Below, piece after piece: positions 1-11,600 of a stretch of 22,720 bases of DNA. The DNA is from Ichthyophonus hoferi (Eukaryota > Opisthokonta > Ichthyosporea > Ichthyophonida > Ichthyophonidae). A program made the position numbers and the translations under genes. Numbering within the stretch: position 1 is the stretch's first letter; each line of letters opens with the position of its first letter. The notes under the pieces were generated by a model, which was not told where the DNA came from, did no database searches, and saw only the letters and a program-made list of their open reading frames with translations. The stretch is from contig NAOQ01000264.1 of NCBI GenBank assembly GCA_002751075.1, forward strand, positions 73,011 to 95,730. Direction: 5' to 3'.

Positions 1-72
1 CCTATGTTTACTCTATGTTTTATGGTTTCAACGTTCTCCGCTTGCAATTGCAGTTACCATCCAAAGTTGAGA

Positions 73-770
73 ATAGAATAACTATAATATACTAAGATGT
101 TAACTACAATATAGTAAGATAGTAACTACAATTCAGTAAAATAACAACTACAGTACAGTAAGATAATAACTACAGTACAATAAGATAATAACTACAGTAC
201 AATAAGATAATAACTACAGCGTAGTAAAATAATAACTACAATACAGTAAGATAATATCTACAATACAGTAAGATAATAATTACAATACAGTAAAATAATA
301 ACTACAATGCAGTACAATAATAATTACAACATAATAAGAAAATTATGACAGCACAGTATAGTAATAACTACAACACAGTAACATGGTAATTGGAGTTGGG
401 TTATACCTACAATACAGTAAAAAAATTAAGACAATATTATAAAACGCTCAGATAAGAACTACAGCATAGTAAAATAACAATTACAACACTGGAAAATAAA
501 AATTACAACATGGTAAACAAATTATTATAAAACAGCGACATAGTCACTAGAGTGAGATAATAACTACAACATAGTAAGAAAAGTACTACAATACAGTAAC
601 ATAATAACTAAAACACAGTAATATAATAACTATTAACACAGTAACATAGTAGCTGGAGTAAGATAATAATTACAATACAGTAAAATTTCTAAGATAATAT
701 TAAAAAAAAGCTTAGATAATAACTTCAGCCCAATAAAATATTAACAACTCAGTAAGATAATAACTCTTGT
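73..770. repeat. Degenerate minisatellite, period about 22 bp
   Basis: A tandem array in which the block ATAACTACAATACAGTAAG followed by ATA recurs about thirty times. The best-kept copies lie at 140-300. Copies diverge to the right, with small insertions, but the core words AACTACA and CAGTAAGATAATAA stay readable to about 760. No long reading frame runs through it. It stops just before the recognisable part of the transposase remnant, so it could be a terminal or internal array of that element or an independent satellite; the sequence does not decide. Confidence 0.85.
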
Positions 771-794
771 AGGGTAGAAGTTAATGAACATATG

Positions 795-1621
795 CTACAT
801 ACATCTTACAATGGACACAAGCCAGCTCTACAAGCCAAATACATATACAATGCTGATGAAACATCACAAACAATCCTGGTGTCTCAGGGCTACTTGTGCA
901 CGAACTATGGACATAAATGTGTTCTATAAGTGAAGCATAACTTTTTAAAAAGCATTTCAGCAATGTTTACAGGCAATGCAAACAAGTAATACTGCCCCAC
1001 AATTGTTGTATATTGAAGAGATTCTATACCAGAAAAACGTGTATATGACTGTTTGGCCAATGGATGGTTTGATTCTTGTATATTAAAGGAATGGTTGTTC
1101 AATATGTTTCTAATTTATGTTAACAAAATGAAGTGTACTAGGTCCAATTGCACTGTTGGATGATCATGTTGGGTGACCTTTCTAATATAATCTGCTTAAG
1201 GCATGCGTGCAAAACGATTTTAAATTTTTAAGTCTGCCTCACAACCCAACTCATTACTCAGCCATTGGACATTGCCGTTTTTCGTTCAGTTAAAAAACTC
1301 TAGAGAAAGGTTTTATTTCACTACAGATGCATTTCATAAAATAAAGCAAGTTTGCAAAAGGATCAGTTTCACATATTGTTAAGTCACCTATGGACTAAAC
1401 TAAAACCAGAAAATCTGATTAGTAGATTTAAGACATGTGGAGTTTACCCATTGAGTGCACAAAACGTTATTGACTGCCTTTATTCTTATAAGAAAATGAC
1501 TGAAACGGTTGATCAAAGTATTCTTAGTTATTTAATAATTAAAATCACCAAGTGTCACATTGGTGGCAAAAAGGAAAAGGTTATCAATACAGCCAGAACA
1601 GGAGTTAAGCTCTGTAGATAA
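795..1621 (+). pseudogene. Decayed pogo/Tigger/Jerky-type DDE transposase
   Basis: Not intact, but family landmarks follow in the right order. YNADETS at 846-866 matches the first-Asp block (N-x-DE-T/S). NGWFDS and KEWLFNMF lie at 1059-1118. GPIALLDDHVG at 1141-1173 matches the second-Asp block. Next come FLSLPHNPTH and then PLDIAVFRSVKKL at 1262-1300, matching the LPxNxTH-LQPLD-VFxxLK block. KPENLISRFKTCGVYPLSAQ at about 1406-1465 is the usual C-terminal box of these transposases. The segments fall in three reading frames with several in-frame stops, so this is a dead DNA transposon. I did not recognise the DNA-binding N-terminus or the terminal inverted repeats. The frame from 1352 to 1621 is only the C-terminal piece and is not a gene. 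The assignment to the pogo/Tigger/Jerky group is strong; the subfamily is open. Confidence 0.85.
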
Positions 1622-2746
1622 CCCTGAAAGAAATACAGCAATGTCACGTTCTTCCTCGGGTTAACAATGCTGAGTTCTCATCATCACAAAGAACACCTAG
1701 ACAACAAGGAACAAATCTATTAATAGGCAGGTCAACAGAAATTAACTGCAGAAAACGTAGGCAGAATATCGGAGCTATATGGAAAATCGAATTGCTATCC
1801 TAATATAACATTACTTCTTGTAGTCTCTGGGCATAGTTCGCTAGATTAATCTTCATTTGAGAGCATTACTTTTGTTGCTCTAAACAGGCCTCTACTGATA
1901 GCTTGGTTTATTAATAATTGATGTTTCCGGGGTTGACTTGTTGGTTGTTTCTAATCATATAACGGGTTTAGAACCGTAAGGAATGATGGCACAGCCAGCT
2001 TTCTTTTATAGTCAAACGATTATCAAGTCATGCGTTTAATCCTGGATATTAAGGCCTTCTGTGAACTATATGTTATATGCTACAATCAATTCCTGACTGA
2101 TTTAGGACTTAATTTATTATATCTATATAAAAACTTGGTGTATTGCATTTTATACTGATAATAATGTATTTAATAATGTTATTAAGATTACACTAATAAA
2201 GGTTTTGGTGCATTTTATGCTGAATGTTTTAGAGAGCTCAATCACAAGCATTATATTCCTTACCGTTTTCACCAGCTTATTTTGCAGTGAAGATTCTATT
2301 TACAATATTACTTGATTGGTAATACCTTTAATTATAAACAAGACATTCCTTTTTAAGTTAATTTATTAGGTTACTAATGGTTATAATATCATTTAAAATC
2401 TATTTCATGCACCCTTTCGTCGTCTAGCTAAAACAATTTCAAAAAACAATTCATAGACATGTCTTGCTTAATTTTTCAAGTGCAGTCCTTCTTATATTTC
2501 CTGTATAACATATAATGATTACAAGATGACCCACTAATAAATAATGATGTGGTATATCAAGCCTGTGGTGCAAATGATACTCCATACTCTATACACTGTC
2601 TCTTATATCATATGTCCCAGGACCTCTTCCACTTCACCATCATCACTCTGGAGCTCAACTTCTTATATAGTATACGCTATTCACTATATAGTATATACTA
2701 TACACTATATCCTATACATTATATATTATACACTGTACACTATATC
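1622..2746. other. Intergenic spacer
   Basis: AT-rich sequence between the transposase remnant and the 3' end of the MTRES1-like gene. No coding signal on either strand. The right end, about 2670-2745, is a run of TATA-type words (ACTATATAGTATATACTATACACTATATCC and similar, broken at intervals) directly after the stop codon of the minus-strand gene, so it is probably its 3' UTR. I could not choose a polyadenylation signal. Confidence 0.6.
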
Positions 2747-4143
2747 TTATGGCTTCTTACACCTAACCATCATTACTTTAAATTTCTCCTTCTTGGTTTT
2801 CTCATAGCCTTTCACCTCTAAACTCCCCCAGCATTTAGGGACATATTTGACTTTAGCTGTATGGATTATATCCCCTACTTTAACCTGTTAATAGAAAAGA
2901 GAGTTTAAAAAATTAGATATAAATAGAAGAAGTTGAGGTAGTGTGGGGGAGATTCGATGGCTATTAATTGGTTTATAGGATTGTATTGGGAAGGAAGAAA
3001 AAAAGAGGGAAGACAGGAGGGATAGGGAGAATAAATGAGAATGTGAAAAAGAAAGAACAGGCTGACTATATTTTAGTGAATTATATGTATATATATCATT
3101 GGTTAGTTACACAGTTTTACCTTTCTATTGGATTATATATATATAGGTAGCAATAGGGTAGATTGGAGTGATAAGATCTAAATAAAGAGGGAAACAGGAT
3201 GTAAGATTTTATTGGTGACTGTGAACCAATGACTACTTGACAATTAGTATGGATATAGATATATACATATATACATGCATACACACACCTATATATAAAA
3301 ATTTATACATAGCACTACATCACACTAACCGCATGGCTCTTTTTCTCCTGTGTTTTTCCATTCACGGTTACTTTGCCAGCCACTATCATAGATTGGGCTA
3401 CTACACGTGGTGAGTCTAAACCATTCGCAACTGAAAGGTTATTGATTAATTAATTTTTAATTTTTTTAATTGCCATGTAAAATAGTGTAGAACTATAGTT
3501 GATGGTTTAATAAAATACAATGTGATGTAATATAATATAATACAATATAATATAATGTAAATAATCTGTATTATTATCAATACTGAGTCTAAGCCACCCT
3601 CAACTGAGAAGTTGCTGGTTTAATTATAAACTATTTTTTTTAAAAAATTCAGTATTCAATATGATATAGTGTAGTATTGTACTTGTAATGTAATGTAAGC
3701 TAATATAATACAGCATACTGCAAAACAAAATAAAGCAAAACAATATAATACAATACAATACAATACAATACAATCTAACCCCATACGATATAATACAATA
3801 CCCTCCCATATCCTACCCTACCCTACTCACCTATACCATCCAGTCTCATAGACATGACCACTCTACTAACCATTTCTCTCTTAACTGGAATATTATCGTA
3901 ATCTAATACTACCTCATCATTAATATTAACCTCATTTCCATATTTTTGTTGTGTTCTATCGAACCTTCTCTTTCCTCCCATACCACTTCCACTCTGTATA
4001 TCACTGGAGTAATATCTCACTGAAAGGTTGTTAAAAATACACATTGGTACAGATGCCCTCGGTATGGTTCCATGAGCACAGAGGGAAGAGAAGAAAGAAA
4101 TACCTGTTTTCACGTGATTAAACATTAACATGGCTTTTATCAT
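2747..4143 (-). CDS. MTRES1: MTRES1-like mitochondrial S4-domain RNA-binding protein, 3 exons
   Basis: Exons 4143-3831, 3430-3330 and 2884-2747 (stop TAA at 2749-2747) join in frame (phases 1 and 0) to give 183 residues. The N-terminus lacks Asp and Glu over its first 48 residues and passes through LSVRYYSS, a typical mitochondrial presequence end. A polar linker (about 50-97) follows. An S4 RNA-binding fold starts at RLDGIVANGL (100-109) and runs through GKVTVNGK (123-130) to VKVGD (139-143). The Lys-rich tail ends FKVMMVRCKKP. The MRLD start, the VNGK loop and VKVGD, plus a basic C-terminus, are the layout of MTRES1 (C6orf203), which binds RNA in mitochondria and supports mitochondrial transcription and translation rescue; human MTRES1 is about 240 residues. 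Splice sites: G|GTGAGT, CTTTCAG|TT, GCG|GTTAGT, AACAG|GTT. Upstream ATGs at 4143 and 4131 are both possible starts. The S4 call is firm; the MTRES1 orthology rests on recall of the family. Confidence 0.8.
3801..3826. repeat. Short CCCTA/TAGGG pentamer run next to a splice donor
   Basis: CCCTACCCTACCCTAC-type run just inside intron 1 of the MTRES1-like gene. In the transcript it reads as TAGGG repeats starting within the donor (GTGAGTAGGGTAGGGTAGG). Similar short runs lie at 17185-17203 (after the first CAP-Gly exon) and at 20301-20317. Confidence 0.7.
4020..4103 (-). other. Possible retained or alternative 84-nt in-frame intron in the targeting peptide
   Basis: Inside MTRES1-like exon 1 the minus strand reads AAAACAG|GTATTTCT at 4104/4103 and AACAACCTTTCAG|TGAG at 4020/4019, a credible donor and a good acceptor with a pyrimidine tract. 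The segment is 84 nt, contains no stop and is a multiple of three. Both the spliced and the unspliced message therefore stay in frame, differing by 28 residues of the presequence. I cannot tell whether it is exon, intron or both. Confidence 0.45.
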
Positions 4144-5680
4144 TATTATTTTTATTATTAGTATGTTTTCTTCGGTTCTTATTACTTGTCTTTTAAACTA
4201 TTTTTTCAATAGTTTCTATAATACTAGGATATAGATAGAATTTATACATATATAGCACCTATATTTTACAGTATATATATTAACGATGTTGTATATCGCG
4301 TTGTATTATATATTATATACTGTATTATATATTATATTATATATTATATTATATATTATATCTTGCACTATGTCTTGTACACTATATTATATTTTATATT
4401 TTATACTATACTATACTATATTATATTTTACAGTTTTATTATGTCTGATACTACATATTTCATAATATATATTATATTGTGTTCTGTATTGCTATACTAT
4501 AAATGATATACATTATATTATATTATATTATATATTATCTAACTTATATAATAAATAAAAATATACCAATGCGCTAATTTATCTAGTCGAGTTTTTATTT
4601 ATTTTTAATAACCACTACTAGCCAATGAAATCATATTTAGTTTATTATCTGATGTATTATTGGTGAAATATAAATAGTTAAATATTTAATGAAAACTGCA
4701 CGTTTGATTGGTTTATTTATCCGATCATATTTTCACAATTTTTAATGCTAAAATACATTGACGGTGAGCTTAGCGCAATTAGAAGCTCTCTTAAGAGAGA
4801 AAAAAGAAACCACAGATTACATTTTATTTATTGATATATATTTAAAAATTGTTATATTTAATAAATACACCTTGAATTAAGCCTAACTTTCCATTTTATA
4901 GCAGATGTCGCAACGGCCTGATCTAATTTCGCCGGTAAAAGTTAATATCAAATTGAGTCACTAATTAAAGGATTTCACTTTTATTGTGCCATTCCATTAT
5001 TTAATATAATCTTTTATTGCATAATTTTATACTAAGGAATGTTAAATTTATATGCCGAAATTTAGCGGATATTCGATTATGTAAGCTATCAAATATAGCT
5101 ACATATACAACGTAGACAATGTAAATCTAATCATTATATAATTAATTGATGATTATTCGTTAATAATTATTATTAAAGAATTAAATATTGGCTAGTCCAA
5201 TAATTACTCTATATATGAGATATCACATACTTAGTAGTATAACACACCTCTATTTGGAACAGGACCAATACAGATGTCAAATACAGCCACATACATTACA
5301 TAGGCAAAATAAGTATAGCTGTAATTATCTAATTATTTAATGCTGGGTTTTGAAGTATTATATATATATAATGCTATAGTTAAGAGTTATAAAAAGGTTC
5401 TGTCTGAGACAGATTTGGGCCTTTGGATTCTGCAGGAATACTAAATAATGACTATATGGTTTTTATCCTAAATTCACTACTTACAATAGTCGACTTCCAA
5501 TCTGAACACGGGTGATATAATTATAATTACTGCATATAATGAAATCGGAAATAATAACTACACTACAATGAGCTAATGATTGCGCTACAGGAAGATAATA
5601 ACAACAACATGATGTTGATAGTGACTATACTGCACATGATTATTATAACTAACTGAAATTAAAATTAAAATTAACCAATC
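4144..5680. other. Intergenic spacer between the two minus-strand genes
   Basis: Very AT-rich. It holds TATTATA-type simple repeats at about 4290-4545 and unique AT-rich sequence elsewhere. It must contain the 3' UTR of the DHHC gene (right end) and the promoter of the MTRES1-like gene (left end), but I see no distinctive promoter element, RNA gene or coding exon. Confidence 0.55.
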
Positions 5681-8600
5681 TTAAACTACATGGGCAAGTT
5701 CAGAAATGTTTTCTAGATTACCAGCCTCAGATGGAACTGGGTAAAAAGGAAAACACCATCGATAGCTTAATGGTTCACCAAATACCTATATATGCAGGGA
5801 TCATAGTATGTTAGTATATTACATTGTATACTACTATATTACACCACACTATACTATATTATGCTATACTATACCGTATTATACTATACTATACTATACT
5901 ATTTTATACTATACTATACTACGCTAATATTACACTGTACTATATTATACTACACCATACTATATTATACTGTAATATATTATATTATGCTATGCTATGC
6001 TATATGATACTATACTATACTGTACTACGCTATACTATACTAAATTTTACTAAATTTTACTATACTATACTATGTTATATTATACTATACAACACTTACA
6101 CTATATTCTACTATATTCTACTATACTTTACTATATTATACTATACTACACCATACTATACAGTACTATACTATACTGTCATATTATCATATCTTCTCAT
6201 TTACCTCGACCAATCCATCCATCATGGCTCTATTCTTTCCATAGTTATTGGATAGTTTATCCACCTGTAGAATAAAAATAGATACAGAGATTAGTAGGAC
6301 CATTAGCAGAACAATGTAAAATTTCCAGATAAAATATTACACTTAATATAATATTAATTGGGTGTATATCGAGAGAGGGAGAGGGAGAGGAAGAGGGAGA
6401 AACAAAATCATAAATTATAGAGCGAAAGGACGAGTAATATCTTACATTGCTGGTGTTACAACGGATATTCCATAGCATTTCCAAGAGGAGACTTATGGTA
6501 AACAGACCAAATAGTAGGGCCTAGTAGAGGTAGATAGGTAGATAGGTACAGAGAGATAGGTAGGTAGGTATTAGTGTAAGCAACTATATGCCTACTTACG
6601 ACATATACTTAGGGGGCTTACAAACATAGAGATATAGCAGAGAAGGTGGGTAGATATGTGAGAGTCATGGTATAGGAGAGTATATGGTAGTATATTATCC
6701 TATACTATATACTATATTATATTATATTACACTATATTACACTAGACTATATTCCATTATATCGCATTATACTAGACATGAGTATTCAACCAATAAATTA
6801 ATTGCCTAAATATACATATATTTAAAGTAATAAAATTGTCAATTAAACTTCATGCAAAAACATTTTAGCCCTAACAGATAAAAAGAAAGTGTGAGGGAAA
6901 GTAAACATTAAAAGATATATTTATATCCATAGCTAACTAATAAAAACAACAAAACACACATAAACACATACACATATATATATATGTATATATCTATATC
7001 TAATAAAAAATAAAATTACAGACAGTAGGTAGGGGTTTATACCTCGCAAAATAGAAAAGATATGGGAAATACATTATTAAACATATTCTGACATGCAGTA
7101 CTACGCCAGTCCTGCAATTTTCATTCATCGTTAGAGCGAAGATTAGTTATAATGCCATTATTCCATAGGCTAATTAAATTATATTAATAGTTAAAATGAA
7201 ATGTTTTGGTCGTAAGTGCAAGCCATATATAAATATCTATTATACCTATATTTATATTACCTGTTTAGGGTATATAATATGCTATATAAGGCTAACTGCA
7301 ATTAGTATTTATCCACGAGTATAGTGTCTTGTAATTATGATACGAATAATATACGAGTTTAGAATGGTTGATTGTAATAGTAATGCACTATTATATTATA
7401 GCGTATTTAAGTATATGCAATACAGTATAGGTAATATATAGTATAAGTAGCATAGTAATAGTACAGTAGATAAATGTTTTATAATCCTATATTGATATTT
7501 ACATTCTGTAACTCTATCTCATACAGATATAGCGTATATGTGATCTATACTATATATATACATATACATATACATATACATACACATATAGTCTACTACA
7601 ACCTACCAATGTACACTGGTAGAGCCCGCTCACTATAAAGTAGGCCGACATAACAGAGATAACAAAGATATAGAGAAGAAATAGCATAAAGTACTTGTGG
7701 TTACGTGCACCTATACAGTTATCAACTACAGGAGAAGGTGGGAGAGGGAGAGGGAGAGGGAGAGAAAGGAAACATGTGCACTTGTTAGTAAAAGATATTC
7801 TCTGTATAAAGTTATTAATACTATCCAACGAACACGGATAGATATCACGCGACAATATCACCTAGGATGAGTAAGATGAGTAAGATGAAAGAGAGGTTTA
7901 AATTATATTTTATTATGTTAGATTAGAACAGATTGCATGAATTAGATTGGGTTATATTATATTATATTAGATTAAATTGTATTATATTAGTAGTTTGAAT
8001 TACAGTATATTACATTGTTTTATACCGTATTACACTAGATTATATAAGACTGTACGAGATTTTATGGCATTATATGCCTATATGTACCACATATTAAATA
8101 GCCAAAATACATACACATATACATATCCACACATACACACATACACACATACACTATCTACCTATATACTAATAATACATTACATTAAGCCATTATCTTA
8201 CCCCAAGGACTGGTAGGTGGTTGCATAGGTTGTTGTAGAAGAAGGGATTATGATTAGTTTACAGTATAGTAGGGTAGGATTATAGTATAGTATAGAGTAG
8301 AATAGTAGAATATAGTATAGTATAGTATAGAATAGTAGAATAGAGTATAGTAGAGTATAGTATAGTATAGAATAGTATAGTATATTATAAAATAGAATAG
8401 TATAGTATAATATAGTAAAATAATATAGCAGACTAATAATATAACGGTATTATTGTAACATATACAATATTGTAATATACCATAACATAGTACACTAACC
8501 TCTATTTCCTATATAAAAATTCACCAATTTCCATCCCTTCCCCATTACATTAACCTGCCAGCCCTACCAATGATGATCCATGTGTCTCACGCATCTACCA

Positions 8601-11600
8601 CAGGTTTTACAGTGATGTGCTTGGAACGGCTTAACTGCCTGGGAAGGTGAATTAATTTTATTTAATAATTAATTATATGTTGATGGCAGATAGTGTTGAC
8701 TATTATAATTATTATGATAATTTTAATTATCATGATGGATAATCATAGACAAGCATGATAAGCAACTATGGATCGCAATTAATTAGATAGACTAATAATG
8801 TTAATTAATTAAAAGGGCCAATGATAACAATTAAATATAATGACTATTAGTGTCAATAAATTATAGTAATTATGGTTAATTAGTGCCATTATGCTGTATA
8901 CCCTTATATAACTGAAGTGGCTCCACAACCGGGCAAAGATAATTAGATGTCATTAATTACTTAGCTATAGTAATTAATAACATGGTCCTATATTATATTT
9001 TTTTAAATTATGTTACACTGTCTTATAGGCCATCCTATCACATTAGATTGCAGTCGGTCACATTATACTCTAATCCAATTCATTCTAATTTATCAGGCCA
9101 TAATCAGCCAATAATATAAGATAGAGTGAGATATTTACATGACATTTACGACATATATTGATTGGACGACCATCTTCGTCATATTGATCGAGATCGGAGT
9201 CTCTTTCCACCAGTGTCTCTCGAGCTAGAGTACCTAAACATGAAAATGAGATTGGCATCTATGTGATTATGCCGTCATATATAGAATGTATAAACTATAC
9301 ATATAAGGCTGTAGATAAATATATATGTGTGTATTTAATTAACATTATAAACAAACCAATGGAAAAACAAAAACAAATTTAAATAAAATATAACTAGTAT
9401 AATTTGATAATGCGCGTATACAGATGTACAAATGTAGAATATAAGATAAGACAATACATTATAAGATAAGATAATAGATAATATAATATAATATAAAATA
9501 GCATAACATACTATAATATAACACAATGTAATATAGACATAGATACTTATGCAAGGATGTTTTTAACTTTATAAATAAGTTAATTTAAAATGCATAATAA
9601 AATGAAATTTAATTTAATTTAAATCCGTAGTGTAGATACATATATAGGTCTACTTAAATTAAAAATGGTTCAATTGAAAACTAGTATTAAAAACAATTAA
9701 AATCTTCTTGACCTAATTGGGCAACATAAATATAATTGCTATGGCTTTATTCGATATCCAATCTCACTACCACTTAGAAAGGGGTATTAAGTATTTAAAA
9801 TTATACAAGTAAATGAATGCTTGGTATCATAAGGTGGCTAAACTGTATAAAATTCAAATGATAATCTTAGATAATTTAAAACATTTTAAAATATATTTAA
9901 TATATATAATAAATAGATATGATAGGATTTAAATGCACCATATAAATTTAGATAAATGATCATACATATAACTATAATTAGAATGTATCACTATATATAG
10001 TATATAGTATATAGTATATATAGGCAGTATATATCCTATATAAGTTAATAATAAAAATCATATATACGCCTATAAATAATATTCAACCAAAGCACCCCAT
10101 TAATCCCCATAGCTTACCTGGATTGGTCAATGCACATTTTAAATGAGATAACGAGGCTAGGCCACTCACACCAAGGTATATAATTAAAAACATAATGCAC
10201 TTCACAGGTTGGTTGGAATATTGAGATGGAATCATCATGAAAAGGGTTACTATGACAGCATAGAATATCAATACCTGTGTGAGCCTGCGTAATATTGAAA
10301 TTTTAAAATTACGTTTAAAACTATCAAAATTTTAAAAAATTAAATATTGCATGTCATAATGTATATTTGAGTAAATTATAGTAAGTTCTAGTATGAATGA
10401 TATAGTTAATATAGAATGCTATAGTGTGATATAATATTATATAATATTGTATAACATGGTATATTAATATATAATAGGGCATAATATGATATAGTATAAT
10501 GTTAGATTATACTATATTACTTGATATTATATAGTTATCTATACCAAAACAACTAACAAAAACACTTATAACAAAATTTATAGACCATTACAATACATGC
10601 ACACATACTATATACAGCCATATACAAGATGTGAAGTATTACCCTGCCGCTATATACCCACATCTATCCTTCACTATCCATTCATCTTGTGTAAGGTGTT
10701 TTATGAAGTTTCTAAAACGATTCCCATTATATTTAATATACATGTTGATAAGCTATGATAAGTTATGTTGCTTGCTACTATTGATGTTTATTTGTAGTGG
10801 TATATTTATATGTGTGTATATGTATGTGTATTTCTATTTGCAATATACTAGAGTATATTATACCACCCTAAATTTAATAATAACATGAACGGTATATCGT
10901 ACTGATGTAAAACAATATATAGTTATTCATTTGAAATTTAATCTCCTATAAGCTAATAAGATCTGCATGTTAAATGGGAAAAAAATAATCTTCAACCCTC
11001 ACCTAAAGATATTATTGGGTGAAAGCGCATCACAGTTATGCACCATATTTTATTAGCTCTTGATATTTTCTATCCTAGTTTTATTGGTGCACGACACAAT
11101 TTTACAATCCCGATTTGCTCTCTTTTATCGTATATTTCACATGCTATATATATAGTATAATATAATATAATATAATGTAATATAACAATTTAATATAGTT
11201 GTTCCTTTGCATGCACGGATTACAGACACATTAAGACAAAAACAAATTTATTAAATAATTCAGCTAAACTTTTCCTAAGCAGAATGCCTAAACAATGAGT
11301 TATCTGGACCAAAAAATATGTAATTTAAAATGGTTTCTATATAATTGTGGGACCTTTGCCATTGGCTGGTTAATTTTTTCCGAGCATCTTAGATTGCCAT
11401 TTAAAACCAGTAGATTGCTCTAATTATCTTTCCAAACAACATATGTAATAAGAATAGCCATTAATATTAAATTATTATAGTTATATAAATAAATATCTAA
11501 ATTAATTAAATCTTTTTATTTTAATAGTTATATTATTAGTTGTTTCCGGTTTTTACAATGTCCTTTATGGCTTCTCAACTTCTTCATCTCTTGTCTAGAT

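Noticed and set aside
3831-4019. Joining the RYYSSDIQ exon to the DHHC gene as a further 3' exon
   Set aside because: Phase does not fit the last DHHC exon, which has its own stop, and the segment fits a mitochondrial presequence plus S4-domain gene.
5681-5785. A 7-nt exon GTATTTG (donor GTGAAC) instead of the full last DHHC exon
   Set aside because: The full exon encodes VFGEPLSYRWCFPF, a clear DHHC-family block, and runs in frame to a stop at 5681-5683, so no extra splice is needed.
5824-6275. Open frames of 67-143 residues rich in Tyr, Leu and Ile (also at 3624-3809, 9335-9526, 16462-16737, 20254-20451, 21031-21273, 21948-22367)
   Set aside because: They are translations of TATAG/CTATA-type repeats or AT-rich intron sequence, low in complexity, and lie in introns of supported genes.
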